From Lagopus muta (Eukaryota; Chordata; Aves; Galliformes; Phasianidae), in the NCBI RefSeq assembly GCF_023343835.1, contig NC_064437.1, positions 13,791,001 to 13,855,000 of the forward strand: DNA of 64,000 bases, written 5' to 3'. Positions 1-13,500 of the stretch are shown in pieces (the first letter of the stretch is position 1; each line of letters opens with the position of its first letter). Position numbers and translations under genes: made by a program. The notes under the pieces are model-generated. The model did no database searches, was not told the origin of the DNA, and saw only the letters and a program-made list of their open reading frames with translations.

Positions 1-3000
1 ACCAAACAGCAACCCAGATACGTATCACTGAGTTAAACCCTTCAGTACAACCTACGTTTCCTCCCTTCTACAATTCAATTTCAGCAACTCCCCAAGCCAA
101 GGGGCAGCAGGGATGTTTCCAAACTGCAATCTTCTCTCAGACTCCTTCTTGCCTTTGAGTCTGCCTTACATGTGCATGCTAAACAGCACACAGACTGCGA
201 TGAAAGCCTTTTTCATACTATCCTCATGTTACATATTACCACCGTACACTTAAGCTCATGTCTGCCCCCCAGAAGGGATGGAGGGCTGGAGCAAACTTCA
301 AGAACTGCTCTGGAAACAGCCATTCCTAGACACACACTTACTTGGAGAGAGGAGAGAAAATCTGCCTACACATTCACTGGGTATGCCACTCTCTCTTATT
401 CTATAAACCCAGTTATGATGCAGAAGAGGCTACTATGCACAGTTTTCCTTATATTTTAGGGTTTGGGGTCTGTCTACCTGATTTGCAAGCACGAAGGCTC
501 TGCACATCTTTGAATCTGCCTGTGGTGCTTGCAGAACACTATCGGATGACTAGATAGGGCAAACTGCTGGGTGAAGCCAACACTGCCACTTTTATTGGTA
601 TCTCATCCTCTACTCTTTACTTACACATTCTTCCTCTGTAAGTGGTCTGGATCTAACTTGCTGCAACACAGACTGCAGAATTTTGGAGCTGAGACTGTGA
701 CTTCAAATAAATCTTTGTGCAACAGATGTCTCAGCCTGAGATTCTCTAGCTGGGACACTCCAAAAATCCTAATGCAATACCATTAATTATAAAACAGTTC
801 ATCCAAAATAATTCAGCCTGTGTTACAAAACGCTGGATTGTTGCTTTAAAAAACAGGCACATACTGGTTCATAAAGGAATTCCTTTCAGGAAAAAAAAAA
901 AAGAATGATTGCTCAAGATAGTAAGATGGACAAATTCTGATTTTGGAATCATCCCAAAAATCTTCTCAAAGGTCAAGTAATTGTAGTCAGACATCATAAA
1001 CATTTAGCTATGCATGCTACAGATTCAGATCATACATACTTTTTATAATCAGCAATGACTAGTTTTCTGCTTTCCTTTCATGTTGTGTAAGACAGGATTT
1101 GGGTTAAGAACGTAAGTAGATAGGAAAGAAAACTGACTACTTTTTACAGTAAAAGCTGCATATCCTGGAATCTCTTGCTCCTCATTGCTTTGGTCAGCAG
1201 AGAAACTGATGAAGAAGGAGCAAATGAGAAGTGATGCTGAAATGGCTGCAGTAACAAACCCAGGAAGGCTAGAAATGATCTACAAGAAAATGGAACAAAA
1301 GTATTCAGTAAGGAAAGCACCAGTTTTAATAAAAAATAAACCAAAACAAAAGCCAGCACTCTGGGAAAAAAACAGCAGCAAGCAATACACAGCAGCACTG
1401 TGTTTAAGAAACAGACTACAGACCTAATGCTGTTTCCCTTGAACAGTACAAAGTAGCCAGAGCCTAACTACAGTTGTGCAGTGAAGAATGACTATTGTAA
1501 GCTCCCTGCCTTTGTAAGGCTGGCAGAACTGCTTTTGTACCAGCTGCTGTGAGCCAGAGTAATGAATTCTACTGTCAATCTTCAGCTGGTGCAGGCTAAA
1601 GCCAGCTTGGGGTCTGTTCCAACTCATGCCAAGGCCAGCAGCTCAGCCAGGGATTTGTATCCCTAATTCCTGTCTCATGTATACCATGTACTAAATAAAT
1701 GGGAAGAGAAACTGCTTCCTAAGTAAGACTAAAGACTATCAAATCACCACACATTTTTCAACGCCTCCAGGAAATGCAGAGAAAAATAATGCTTGAGAAG
1801 CCCCAACCTCAGTATGTTTGTTCTGATAGATAAATCAAGTAGCATTTTTGAAATGATTTCTATTTATGATAAAAAGTTGATCCATGCACCACACTGATAG
1901 CACTGTGTTGTTTTTTTTTTTAAACAACCAAATCACGTGTGAAAAGCAGAAAGCAAAATCTATAAGCTCCACTGGTTTCACATGAAGTTATTCAGACACT
2001 ACAGTGCAGAATGAAGTGCCCTAGGAAGATTATACAAAAAATTAACACAACCTAAGGAAAACACTAACACCACAAATATGTGAGGCTGTGCTGTGGGTAA
2101 ATGTAACAGTATTTTATACTCTTACAATCACTGAGAAAGAATCAGATATATAACAGGCTTTTTTTTAATGACAGGAAAATAAATAGTTCAATATAAATAT
2201 TACATTTAAAAATATTTGTTTCCTTTAATTCATATTACTCCTTGAATTCCCAGACAACAGAATTCCATTGGAGTACAGAGGCTAAAGCAAAAAGAACTTA
2301 CTTCATCTTCCTGAATCTATTACTCTGACTACTGCAACCTACTAATGTGATCTAACCCACAGATACTGAAAAACAATAGACTACAAAAGAAAATTCTCTT
2401 TGAGCACAGAACTCAGTCATCCAAGGAAAGAACTCTCATTTCTGCCAGCTGATCTTGAGACAGGGAAGTGCTCCAACATTACTAACATCATCCAGGCTTC
2501 TGGGAAGCAACTGCATTGGATCAGTTGAAGCAAAATAAGCATTCACCACCATAAGGCAATGACATTTAGTAGAGAAGAACCTCCAATACTTGTTTAGCAT
2601 TTTCTTTCCTGTGGTCCACAAAAATTAAGAGGCAAACATGCCAACATTCTCATGTTGCACCAGCCAGTGTCACCACAGAGAGCAAGAAGCGCCTTGATGT
2701 TGCAACTGGCACAAAAATGCTTTGGATAATTTTGGCTTTCTGAGCAACTGAAGAAGCATGATCTGCACCAGTACTACTGCTACAAACACCAGTGCTACAA
2801 CCAATCTGATATGCCAGCATCCCTAGGTAGCATGGCTGTTTTACAACAGGAAAGCTGTTCTGCATTCAGTTCCTGGAAGGAAACAGTCCACTGAAAGCAG
2901 TGGGCTTTGCAAGGCTTCTAAGGCCAGGCAGGCTGTTTTCCAAGCACCTAAATATTCCATTAGCCTACCTAAAAAGACTCTCAGAATATTCTACAGTGAC

Positions 3001-6000
3001 ACACTCTGAAGCGATGTTTATGTGCTATTCTGAGTATATTAACAGGTAAAAAAGAAAAATCTTACACAAAAGATCTAATAATGACGCTTAAGAAACCATT
3101 GCTTTTTAATTCCATTAAACTAAACAAATGTGGTTAAAGACAGACAACTACCTCCACTGACTTCATGCAAGATGTTACTGAATCCAGAAAGAGAGATCAC
3201 TGAACAGTGACTCCTAGATAAAAATATCCATGGTAAATTAAGTCTGTTGTAGTTCATTCTCTCTTAAAAATAGGACGATCTTACATGATAAGGAAGAGTA
3301 AATACCTCTCCAGCCATTCACTTAACCTACAACAAATATCAAGGAATCACTGAATTTAGGATTTTTTTTTTTTTTTTTTTCGTTACACAAAGCCTAATAA
3401 GGCAATTCTCGGGAAAAGAAGAAAGTGCATTTCCCAAATCAGACTGTGTAATTTGGCAGTTGCATTTTTTTCTTCCCTTAGTGGAAAAAACAATACTCTT
3501 ACCGTATGAAGTCACTTTGAAGGCATCCCAAATAAAGGACTGAAGGCAGTCAGGACATTAATTTATCCTGAAGAAAGAAAAGACTACTTTATAAAAGAAT
3601 GTAGACTGTAAAAACCATCCAAGAGGCAGTGGCTAAACCTTTCTTGGAATAGTTTCAACCAAGGAGAGAATGGACACCAACTAAATATTGCATAAGAGGT
3701 GATAGAGGCAAGCTCCACAAATGGAAAACTAACAAACCACTCAACTGCAGATGCTTTCCAAACCAAGGTTTTAAAGAAAGAAGAATTGTGTAACACTCGT
3801 GACTTTGAATCCTCCTTCATAAGGTTTTTTATAAAGTGCAACTAAATGAGAAGACAATCAAGTGATGTAACGGTTCTAGTGTTATCAGCTATTAGCTGAC
3901 AGGTACAGAGGAGAGGATACAATGAGTGATTATACTGTAGGTTACTCCAAACAATCATGGAGTGCTACAAGTCATACTGAAAACAATTCTTACAAGTTGG
4001 TTTTAGATTACATAGGAGGCAGAGATCAGGACGGGGAACAAGAAAGCCAAAATAAGAGCTTATCACAGATGGGAAAGTTGTATTGCCACTACTGACTATG
4101 AAAGGCACCTAGGAGCAAGAAAGCAAGCACCACGTTGTTTAGCTGCTATTCATAATACCCATATGGCACTGCATTTATCCAGTTGCTTTTAGAAGTTCTG
4201 CAGAACTCCTGTGAGGAAGCGGAAATCCGTGTTGCATGGTTAATTTATATCTTTGGAGAAAGAAAAAAAAAGAAAACCCCCGAGACATAAAGCATTCTAT
4301 AAAGGACCTTCAGAATGAAAGAACCGTTTGCGATGAAATGCAGAAAACAGCCAAAACTGAACCGCAAACTTCTGTTTCATAAACACTTGCAGGAAATACT
4401 AAAATCCTTCTGTAACATACTTATCTTAAAACTAGCAGACAAACATTTTATAACCCATAATAATCCCGCTTAGATGTTTTCTGAAACACCACTGCACTGC
4501 CTCGGTAATCCATAATCCCAACTATGAAAAGTACTTTTCTCAAATGGATCTGCTAAGCCAAAAAACAACAGCCAACCAAACAGCACCTTTTTTTTTTTCT
4601 TTTCTTTAAAAACAGCTTTCCCATTACCTAGAACTTGTGGAGAAGCAGTTTCTGCTGGGTCCAGGGGAACTTCAGGTAACAGGCTGTTTATGCAGATTTG
4701 CTTTATTAGATCATTAGTAGACTATACTGATCCTACTCCTCTAGCCTGCCCACGGAGTGAAGAAGAGCATTTTGTCATGCTGGAACAGAGGCCAGAAGTG
4801 TATGGAATGGGGTGGCACAGGGTGAGCTGACAGAGGCACTCAAGATGACACAAAGCTGCAATCAGCAGCCACTGCTAGGAATTGAACAGACCCAGTTCAA
4901 GCATTCCCACTGCAACTCCAGGTACTGATTTTTACTGAGACAACATACACCCTAATTAATTTAACTGGGGAGAATCATAAAATAGACAAAACCAAAGTAA
5001 ATTCTCAACTATAATGCGACTAGAGTAAAAGTTCAGATTCTCTGAGAGCCTCAGTCACAGCAGCTACGCTAGCACAAGCACATCCAGAACTTGATGGCAG
5101 AGACAAAGCTTACACAGACAAAAGATGTTTTCCTGCTGACATGGCAGTCCCATCACTTCAAACAAACTTTGTTCTTTCCTTCAGAAGCAGTTCCTTTCAG
5201 CACACTGTTTCCTTGACTGGTACGCACGGCCACAGCTGGGCCTGCTCCATTGACCAGGAGGTGCATTTCTAATCCTAAAACCTTCTCATTTTCTTCCTAC
5301 AGTTCTATAATCTATAATCTATGTGACTCTAATATCAACCTATAGAGCTGATTCTTGGAATACAGATGAGACTCAAACATCAGGGTATTTCATGAGATTC
5401 TTCTAAAAAGCTTCATAAAAAAGAATGCTCTCTCAGCTCTCTTCATGAGCTAAGGAGTTGTTACACCCATTTATGAACACCAAGGTTAAGTAAAAAAAGA
5501 AACTGATGAGCAACAGAGATTGTCCACTTTGATACTAGTTTATTTCCCAAGCCTTCTATGCAATTCACATGCCATATTTCAAGAGATCAGGAGGTGAATT
5601 TTACCTGCTGTTGCAGAAGCAAGTTTTTCTTCCTTTCTAAAAAACTGAAACGTAAAAAAAGCAAGCACCTATCTGAAAGGTGAAGCTAAGTAGCAACTTA
5701 AACAGTTCAATAACTGAAAAATATCCCAAACTGTTAAAAGATACTGAGGGAAAAACTAAAGAACATGTATAACTTTTTATATTTTAAAGATACAAATGAA
5801 TATTCAAGCAATACCTTCTGAACACTACCTTTCCAGTAAAAAGTGACATACAACAGTAACAATCTGAATACGTTTTCCGTTTTTGATGCATTAATTTGAG
5901 TACAAAGAAGGGGACAGAAGTTCATGCTCCAGGAAACTGTCCTGAGCAGCACTGCTAACAGATGAACCCAAGCCTGCCAAAAACATTTTAAAATTATAAA

Positions 6001-7447
6001 TAGTTCTGGTCTCCCAGCACTAAGTTCTATAGAAAGAAAGAAAGGCTTCTTTGCTTTGCTGCACCACTGTATACAACCTGAATGGGTGAAGTGCCTGTGT
6101 TTAATTCATGGAAAATACAGTAAAGAGGAAAAAAACCAGAAATCTGCACCCATCCAGGTCCTTCCACACTGATCTTACCACTGAAGCTCACAATACCAGC
6201 ATTTTTTATTTCCCTTCTAAGAATACAGAATTTGCAATTCTTGAAGAAAATGAAAATCAGTTGAGACATTTCACTCAAAAGCAACAGGTTTATGGGTGAG
6301 AACTCTAATGACAAATTTTAGAAACTATTTCTAATAGTGATTTCAAAGAGGGAAAAAAATTTAAAACCACGAGGAGTTTATATTCTGGGGCTTGAGTGAT
6401 CAAGTACGTTACTCACATCTGAATAATACTTACTGGGAAAATAAATGCAGCACAAACAGGAAGTTCAATTACAACTGAAATGTCTTTTCTGTATCTTTTT
6501 TTCCCCTTAGAAATAATACATAATGCTTTAGGGAAGCATGCTATTTCCACTTGTTACATTTGAAGAAAAGAATGTACATTAAAAACCCTAACTAGGAATC
6601 ACTGGTCAACCACACTAAGCTACATTAAAGCTGGTACACATCCTTTCCAGAACAGTGACAACAGTGGAATGTTCAAAATGGCATTTATACCATCAGAAAT
6701 GATTTACTTAACATTTATTTTTGAAATTCAAGATTACTGTCTGCTCAGGAAACAAAGAAAGCAATCCTTTACAAGTCAGAATTCTGGAAGCCACACCCAG
6801 CAATATCATAGCATGAAGAATGATGAGCCAGAAACCAACAAAAATTCATTACTTCAGATGCTGCCACTGGATGCTGATGAGCAAGTCATTTTTGCTGCAA
6901 TACTTTAAAAAGACAGCTATCCCATTCACTCTCCTGGGGGGTTAACATAACCATGGAAGTGCTCGAAGAAGGGAAAAGACATCAACACTTCTGCTGGTCA
7001 ATAGAATACTTTGCTGCTTAATACTCATCTAGCAGTGAGCTGAGTCACTTGCATGGATGGCTGCTGAAGCTCAAGCAGAGGCAATCTTGCCAATCCACCA
7101 ATACAGCTGTGAGCGCCATAGCTTCTTAAATTGTCCAAGTAAAACTGAGCTGAATTTACTAATCACAGCACTTGAACAGATACTTCAATGTTGGCATAGG
7201 AAGCATAGGAACAGACAATGAAATAAGATTTTTGCTGCATCATTCTTAAAGTGGCTGATAATTACACACAGAAGTTAATCCATAGGCTTGGGCTATTTAT
7301 TCTTGATATATTAAAGTTAATTACACACAGAAGTTAATCCATAGGCTTGGGCTATTTATTCTTGATATATTAAAGTTTAAGAAATACATTCTTTCTTTTT
7401 GCTGTCTTTAATTAATATGCACACAAAGTGGCAAAGAGCCACCTTAC
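1..7447. other. Non-coding; probably ZNHIT6 intron downstream of exon 8
   Basis: No exon could be supported here. The minus strand was searched by eye for the missing ZNHIT6 C-terminus and no match was seen. It is AT-rich unique-looking DNA with a 19-base T tract at 3362-3380 and a tandem duplication at 7260-7377. Several short stretches between splice-like signals are listed as rejected. Confidence 0.6.
7260..7377. repeat. Perfect 59-bp tandem duplication
   Basis: The unit beginning AATTACACACAGAAGTTAAT occurs at 7260-7318 and again at 7319-7377 with no difference between copies. It lies 70 bp past the donor of ZNHIT6 exon 8. Identity suggests a recent event, or an assembly artefact. Confidence 0.97.
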
Positions 7448-7528
7448 CTGGTGGAGTTTTGCCCCCTGTTCTCTATTTTCATTAAAATTTGTACATCTGA
7501 CTGAGGAGACATTGTATATATCTTTAAT
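7448..7528 (-). CDS. ZNHIT6: ZNHIT6 exon 8
   Basis: 81 bp with TTTTTTTCAG acceptor and GTAAGG donor. Encodes [19 protein letters not shown] then NRGQNST and two bases of Arg, matching the [26 protein letters not shown] block. It ends in the middle of a codon with a good donor, so at least one more coding exon must follow on the left. Confidence 0.9.
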
Positions 7529-10500
7529 CTGAAAAAAAGCAATATGCAACAGAAATGAGAAACGATGTGCTTCAGACTCTTCCTCCTATCATCTGTAAAA
7601 GATGAGAATGTTTTACATATCAACAAGCGAAAGCATTTTTTTATTAAAAAAGCTCATTTTCCAGATCTTAAATACCTTCTAAAAATTAGGGCTGTAATTA
7701 TTGGTATGTTTTTCTAACTCCTCCAAACAAAAGGATTACTGTTACCTCCACTGGGCTGAATTATGCTACGTTTCTTAGAATTAGAGTTGCTTTATTTGAT
7801 TTTTATGTTATAAATCTTCATTATCTTTTCCTGGTTTAAATGTGGAGGCTATATTCCAGGGTTACTTGGTTGGTGAAAGTTGGGATGGTTTTCATCACAG
7901 CAACTAAAGCTGTAGAGCTGACAGGGACCTCAGTCCTCCATGTTTGAAGTGCAGCAAGGTTAAGCAATCTGTTCAGAACCACTCCTGCCTTTTATTAGCA
8001 AAGCATATGGACAAGGCAGAAAGGAATTCAATACGCACCTTTGACAAACTACTGGATCTGACTCCACTGGATCAATGTAGGGCTTCAGGATATCAGTGAG
8101 CGTTTTATCCTCTGGCACTCTTTCCCAGAGATAAAAATCAAATACGTAAGACATGGTTCATCATGCACACAGAACTCTATTATCTGAGTCATTTAGAGAA
8201 AGCTGGACGTTTGCACGCTACTGTGGTACATCTGAATACTTCATGGGTAAATTATAAATGTGGATCAATACAGCCCAGGTAATTGACAATTCCATATCAA
8301 TTTCAACACTAAGACTTCATTGGCATCTGCAGGGAGTAAACAGATGAGTATCTCCAGTTTCAAACCCTGCAGCATAACATGCTGTCTGTACAGACCTAAA
8401 AGTAGATACTGGCAAATTTCATATCCACCTTTAGACTACGAAAAAAGGAGAGAAACATTTGTCCATAAAAGCTGAATTTTTGGCTTTTACAAAATGCACT
8501 TGCAGGCTTTCCTACAAAGTAAACAATGACAAAATTTCATTGTGTGTGCAGGTCAGCTCCAGCATGCAGGCAAAGAGGGAATGGAAATCTTGCAGCACTT
8601 CTGCCCCATGAGAGCAGAACACATTAGCTGAGAGGATATTGCCACTGTAAACATACAAGCTTCTTGTTCACTGCCAAGAAGGAGTAGCAATCAAATATTT
8701 CCTTTGATTTGACAACCTCTCTAGCCTTCAATGAAGAAAGTACTGCACAACTTTAAATACATTTTAAATTTGAATGCCTTTTTAGTTAAGGCATAAAATA
8801 ATATTCGAGTTTACCTCATATAGCAGAAACAGTTAAGAATGGATCAAAATATTTCCCATTTGAATTCCAATAGAGTAATTTCCAAAAATCCATTTTTCAA
8901 ACTCTGTACCTTTTTAAAGCGTATTCAGCATTACAGTGAAGAAATACAAGCTTCAAATGCCAGTAGAACTTCTGCTCCCTGAAAAGAAGAAACACAGATT
9001 CTTAACGCCTCAGTAGTTAGCTGGTAGCTGTTACTTGTCTTTCCACAGCACAACCTAAACAGAAGATGTGTCAGCAGCAGGGAGAGAAGCTGCCTTCCAG
9101 TATACCAGTGAAAACACATGTTGGAAAGAATAAGTGTAGTACAAAACTAACAGGAAGCTTCTGTAAGAGACAAAAGTTGATGTTGCATTCTGTTCTCCTG
9201 CTCATTTGTTGGCAAACCATCCTGCCTCCAAAGCTAGCATAATTAGTATCTGAGAACAGAAACTGCTGGAGCATGGTTTCAGTGCAGTATGGCATCAGGA
9301 AAGGCAGAACTGCCTAGAGGGCAGCGCTCTAGATCAAGAATCTGCTGAAGGCAACAGTGACTTCAGGCAAACCATTTTTCCTTTTATTGCTTCAAATTCT
9401 CCCATCCTGTACAATGAGTGTAACAATCTTTTTCTAAGTGAAATCTCATAAGAAAAAGCACAGACTGAAAGATAGGTTTATGGCCCTCTCCTCTGGTTTA
9501 GAATTTCACACTTGAGACAAACAGTAAAGATTTAGAAAACAGATGCCAGGTATCTATCTGAAGCACAGGAACTTGAAATGGTACTTTTAAATTTTATTTT
9601 ATTTTTAATACTTAAGACCCATGAATCCTTATATCTAAGATACTCAGCAACAGTTATGCAAAGATTCTGTTACTGCTACAATTAAAAATAAACATACTGT
9701 TGCTCGAACATGCTGTTTAATTTGCTTATCAGGCAGATGGAACTATCCAGCAGGATCTAGCTGCCTGCAGAGACAAGTACACGTGCAATCAAGTAAAAAA
9801 GTAGTAAACAAGTTAGTTGCTAAGCTCAATTAACTATCATATCAACTTTTAGATGCAGGCACTTTATAAAGCACACTTACCAAATACATAATTATTGACT
9901 TAAGATACGCCTAGGGGAAAGCTAAGCTTCACAGCTGAGCTACACTTCTCATAGTCCAAGTACAATCACAGGTATTATCTTTTATCTTCACCTCCCACAA
10001 AAAAGATGCAAGAACCCTCCAAGGAGCTAATAATTTATAGATTAGAATAAACTGAACTACAGGTGGCTAAGATCCACAAAGCAACATGTGACTCAGTAGA
10101 GCTGTATGTGCCTCGTGATTTTTGCCCTGTATCTGCTCATGCTTGTAAAAACTGAGAATGAAGGATCTCTCTTTAGATGAAGAGGGATCAGGTCTGAAAC
10201 AGGTAAGAAAATGGTATGACCAGAGCCGGACAGTAAGAGATAAAACATTATTAATTACACTGCATACACAATGCATAGCTGACGTCTTGCCTTGTGGATT
10301 TTCATGCTATTTTGCATATTGCTATGACACAGTCTTAAATTACTGAACTGAAAAAGAAACAAGTCAAAATCAGTGAGTATACTGGAATTTGAAAGTTTTT
10401 TTGCAAGGTGATTGAAACAAAGTTTTCCAGTTCCTCATCTTAACTACTGAAAGAAGCATCAGATGAGGCCTTTATAAACACACTAACAACTAACCTTTCT

Positions 10501-13500
10501 AGCATTTTTTTCCATTTAATTCACCACTAATATGTTCTATCAGACCATACACATCTATTCCAAGTGACCGACACTTACTGTGATGTGGACTCTCTTTCTG
10601 CCAAACCTTTGAATCGAGACCTCCGAAGTAAGACACTGCCAGATACTTCCCCCCAAAAGCACAAACAGCAAGGTGTGATGATGATGACAGAAGCATGTAC
10701 GTGGTCTACAGGACTGTTTCTAACACAGACACTTCAGTGAGAAATGTTCCAGAAATACTTCTAGCTATCTGCTACCTGTTAGGAACACTCTGTGTCCACA
10801 GAAATTGTGGTCACACACCACATTCTGATTTCACATGTAAGACCAGCTTGCTGTGGGCTCACTGAGGCAGACTCAGTTCATCATGCAGCTGTATAATCAG
10901 CTTAAAAGGGATCTTCTCAGACTTTCACCCTCCCTCCCCCTTCCAGGCATAATCTAGTCTTTGGATTAGTGAACAGTAAGAGCTACGAATCAGGAAGACT
11001 GAACATTAAATTTAAAAACATCAGGAAGTTCCACTTTAGAAAAACAGAAACGTTGATATTTTTCAGCATGCTAAAAGGTAAACCAAGGTGAATTAATCTC
11101 TCTTCAAAATACACTTGCCTAAAAGCAAATGACAAGCAGAAAGAGGTAAAAGCTGGGTAAGAAGAAGGCAAGGAAGGAAGAAGCTTAGAACTGGAATAGC
11201 CTTACACACTTTGCTGACAAGCGAAGTATAGAAAAGCAGTAATACTTTGCACAAATTTCCATAAGTAGATTGGTAACAATCTCCTGGATGTCCATTAGTA
11301 AAGGGAAGCATCCCTCACCATCATTGATTCCTGCCCAATACAAAAACTTGATGTCAACTCTAGATGCTATCAAAGCTGCTTCACAACAAGTTCAGATTTA
11401 AGTTAGATACCCTGGCTCCAAATCTCACTGACTTCATTTTCCATTATGGCTCACTGGGGTAGTATTTCCTTCAAGTGTAACTGACATGTATTATGTTCAT
11501 TGTCTAAATGAAAAATGCTTAATTGAGTAAGTCATCCTGAGTTGAGTAACAGCTCACACTGCTTGAAGTGTTCAACGCTGCTCAGCTGCCATGGAACGTC
11601 AATCCAAGGTTTGCTTGAATACCAAGGTCCTGACTATAAAGTTATCAAACAGCACAAATCTGGATGAGGCACAGCACATCCTTGATGTCAGTAAAAACAG
11701 CATCACTGCCCATCCCCACATTGCTTGGCTTCATATCCAATTCTGGCTAATTCAGAAGCACAGAAACTGATCAGAGAAAAAAGGAGAAGCTAAGGAACCT
11801 CTCCCCCTGCACTAGATGTAGCTGCAAATGGTACTTAGAACTGCACAGGCTGTTCTGCCATTACTGTTCTACGCTAGAGTAACTGTTTCCCTTTCATTTT
11901 TTCCTAAAACTTCCAAATAATTACTTTCTGTAATCAATATAATTTTTCCTCCCTAGTTTTCTTTCAAAGAACAACACATAAGTGATTTTTAAATTCATGA
12001 CAGCTGAAACAAGTTTTTATTGCTGATACTACAAGACAGCACTGATAAATGTGACTGTTACCTCCAGCTAGATCTTGGCACAGCTATAAAGATTTTCTTC
12101 ACTGGTTTTACAGTTAATGCAGTACCCTGCTAGACACTTCAAGTACAAGTGGGTGTATGCAGTATAGGTGCTGGCAATTAAAGGACAGATCTAGGATCTG
12201 TCTAGGATCCTACAGAAGATTTTGGGACCGACATAAGTGCCTTAGTGGATTTTTAAAAGTGTTTTTGAACTGATAGAAGAGATAAAAAGGAAATAGTGAC
12301 CTTATCCTTAAACTATCCTTAAATTTCACAATACTCAGTACTCTCACCATGTGCATTGAGGTTTAATTGAAACATGTGGTACTCAGTATCTACTCCTTTG
12401 GATAATGTCACCTTTCACAACTTACTTAAGCAATGAAGATTTAGTCCAAGTAAGTGACTAGATTCTCTTGTGGAATCCAAACAAACATTAACAGAAGATA
12501 TCACACAGAAGCATGACGGTTTCCTTCTTCCCCCATCAACTTTGTATTCCTTGCCAAAATTAGTTCTGCTCTACTCTGAACAACAGCACACTAAAAGGGA
12601 CATCTCCATTTTGTTGGAGCTGCGTTAAATGAATTCCTGGACTTGATGTATAAACAATAAATATTTCTACTGCAACACTTCTACTGAAAGTTCAAGTGTT
12701 TCCTAGTTACGGTAAACAACAAGACAGTCAATGAAGAAGATGAAGAACAATTCCACTGCAGCACATGGTCTTCTGTCAAAGGACCTCCCAGCAGCAAGAG
12801 ATGTTGTTACTGACCACATGTGTGGAACAGGCAAACACCACACCAACTTGAGCTGAGAGTCCCGTGTGAATCAGAAGGAGACTCCTAAGAAGCCAAACTC
12901 TAATCACCTTTAACAAATAAAACCACTGTCCTCTCCACTTCTATAAATAAACAAAATGACCATCAGATCCACTATGGAAAGAAAACAACTACTAAAAATC
13001 TCAGCTACAGAACTCAGTAATTACTTATTTTCACATGGGGATGGTCTGAAAAACTACCAACAGACTGAAATGCACCAAGGTCATGCTTTCTGCTCATTTC
13101 AGATCAGCACCTCTTTGCTTGTGAGGTCACTTTGGAAAGCAAGCAGAACTACGCACTAAATGACAGCTGAATTCAAGGTTAACAGCTCCAGCAGAGTAAT
13201 ACGATCCCCTAAACCAGCCCATATAACTCCTTGGTAAATTCTTAACATCAGCAACACTTGAAAAAATTCATTCTATTTATCTTTACCTAGTTCCAGACTA
13301 AAGACTGACATTTTAGGCTTTTCACATGCACCTCAGAGTAGCTTTTACAGCACTGATGATCACTTAACTGCTGCTAATCTCAAGGCTCCATACTACACTG
13401 TACTCATACTAGTAAGATGTCCTAAGCCATCTGCAAGCCAGATAAGACTTTACAAACTGGACTCAAACTCCATTTTCTAAAGATCCTCTACTATCTGCAT

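Noticed and set aside
3153..5638. Minus-strand exon-like pieces near 3505-3541 (SFIWDAFKVTSY), 4630-4680 (LLPEVPLDPAETASPQVL), 5605-5637 (KEEKLASATA) and 3153-3180 (NILHEVSG)
   Set aside because: Splice-like signals are present, but none matches the expected ZNHIT6 C-terminus and they could not be chained in phase after exon 8. One might be an alternative exon.
7890..7985. Possible ancient L3/MIR-like fragment (GACAGGGACCTCA, then GCAAGGTTAAGCAATCTG)
   Set aside because: Only two short matches to remembered consensus blocks; too weak without a repeat search.
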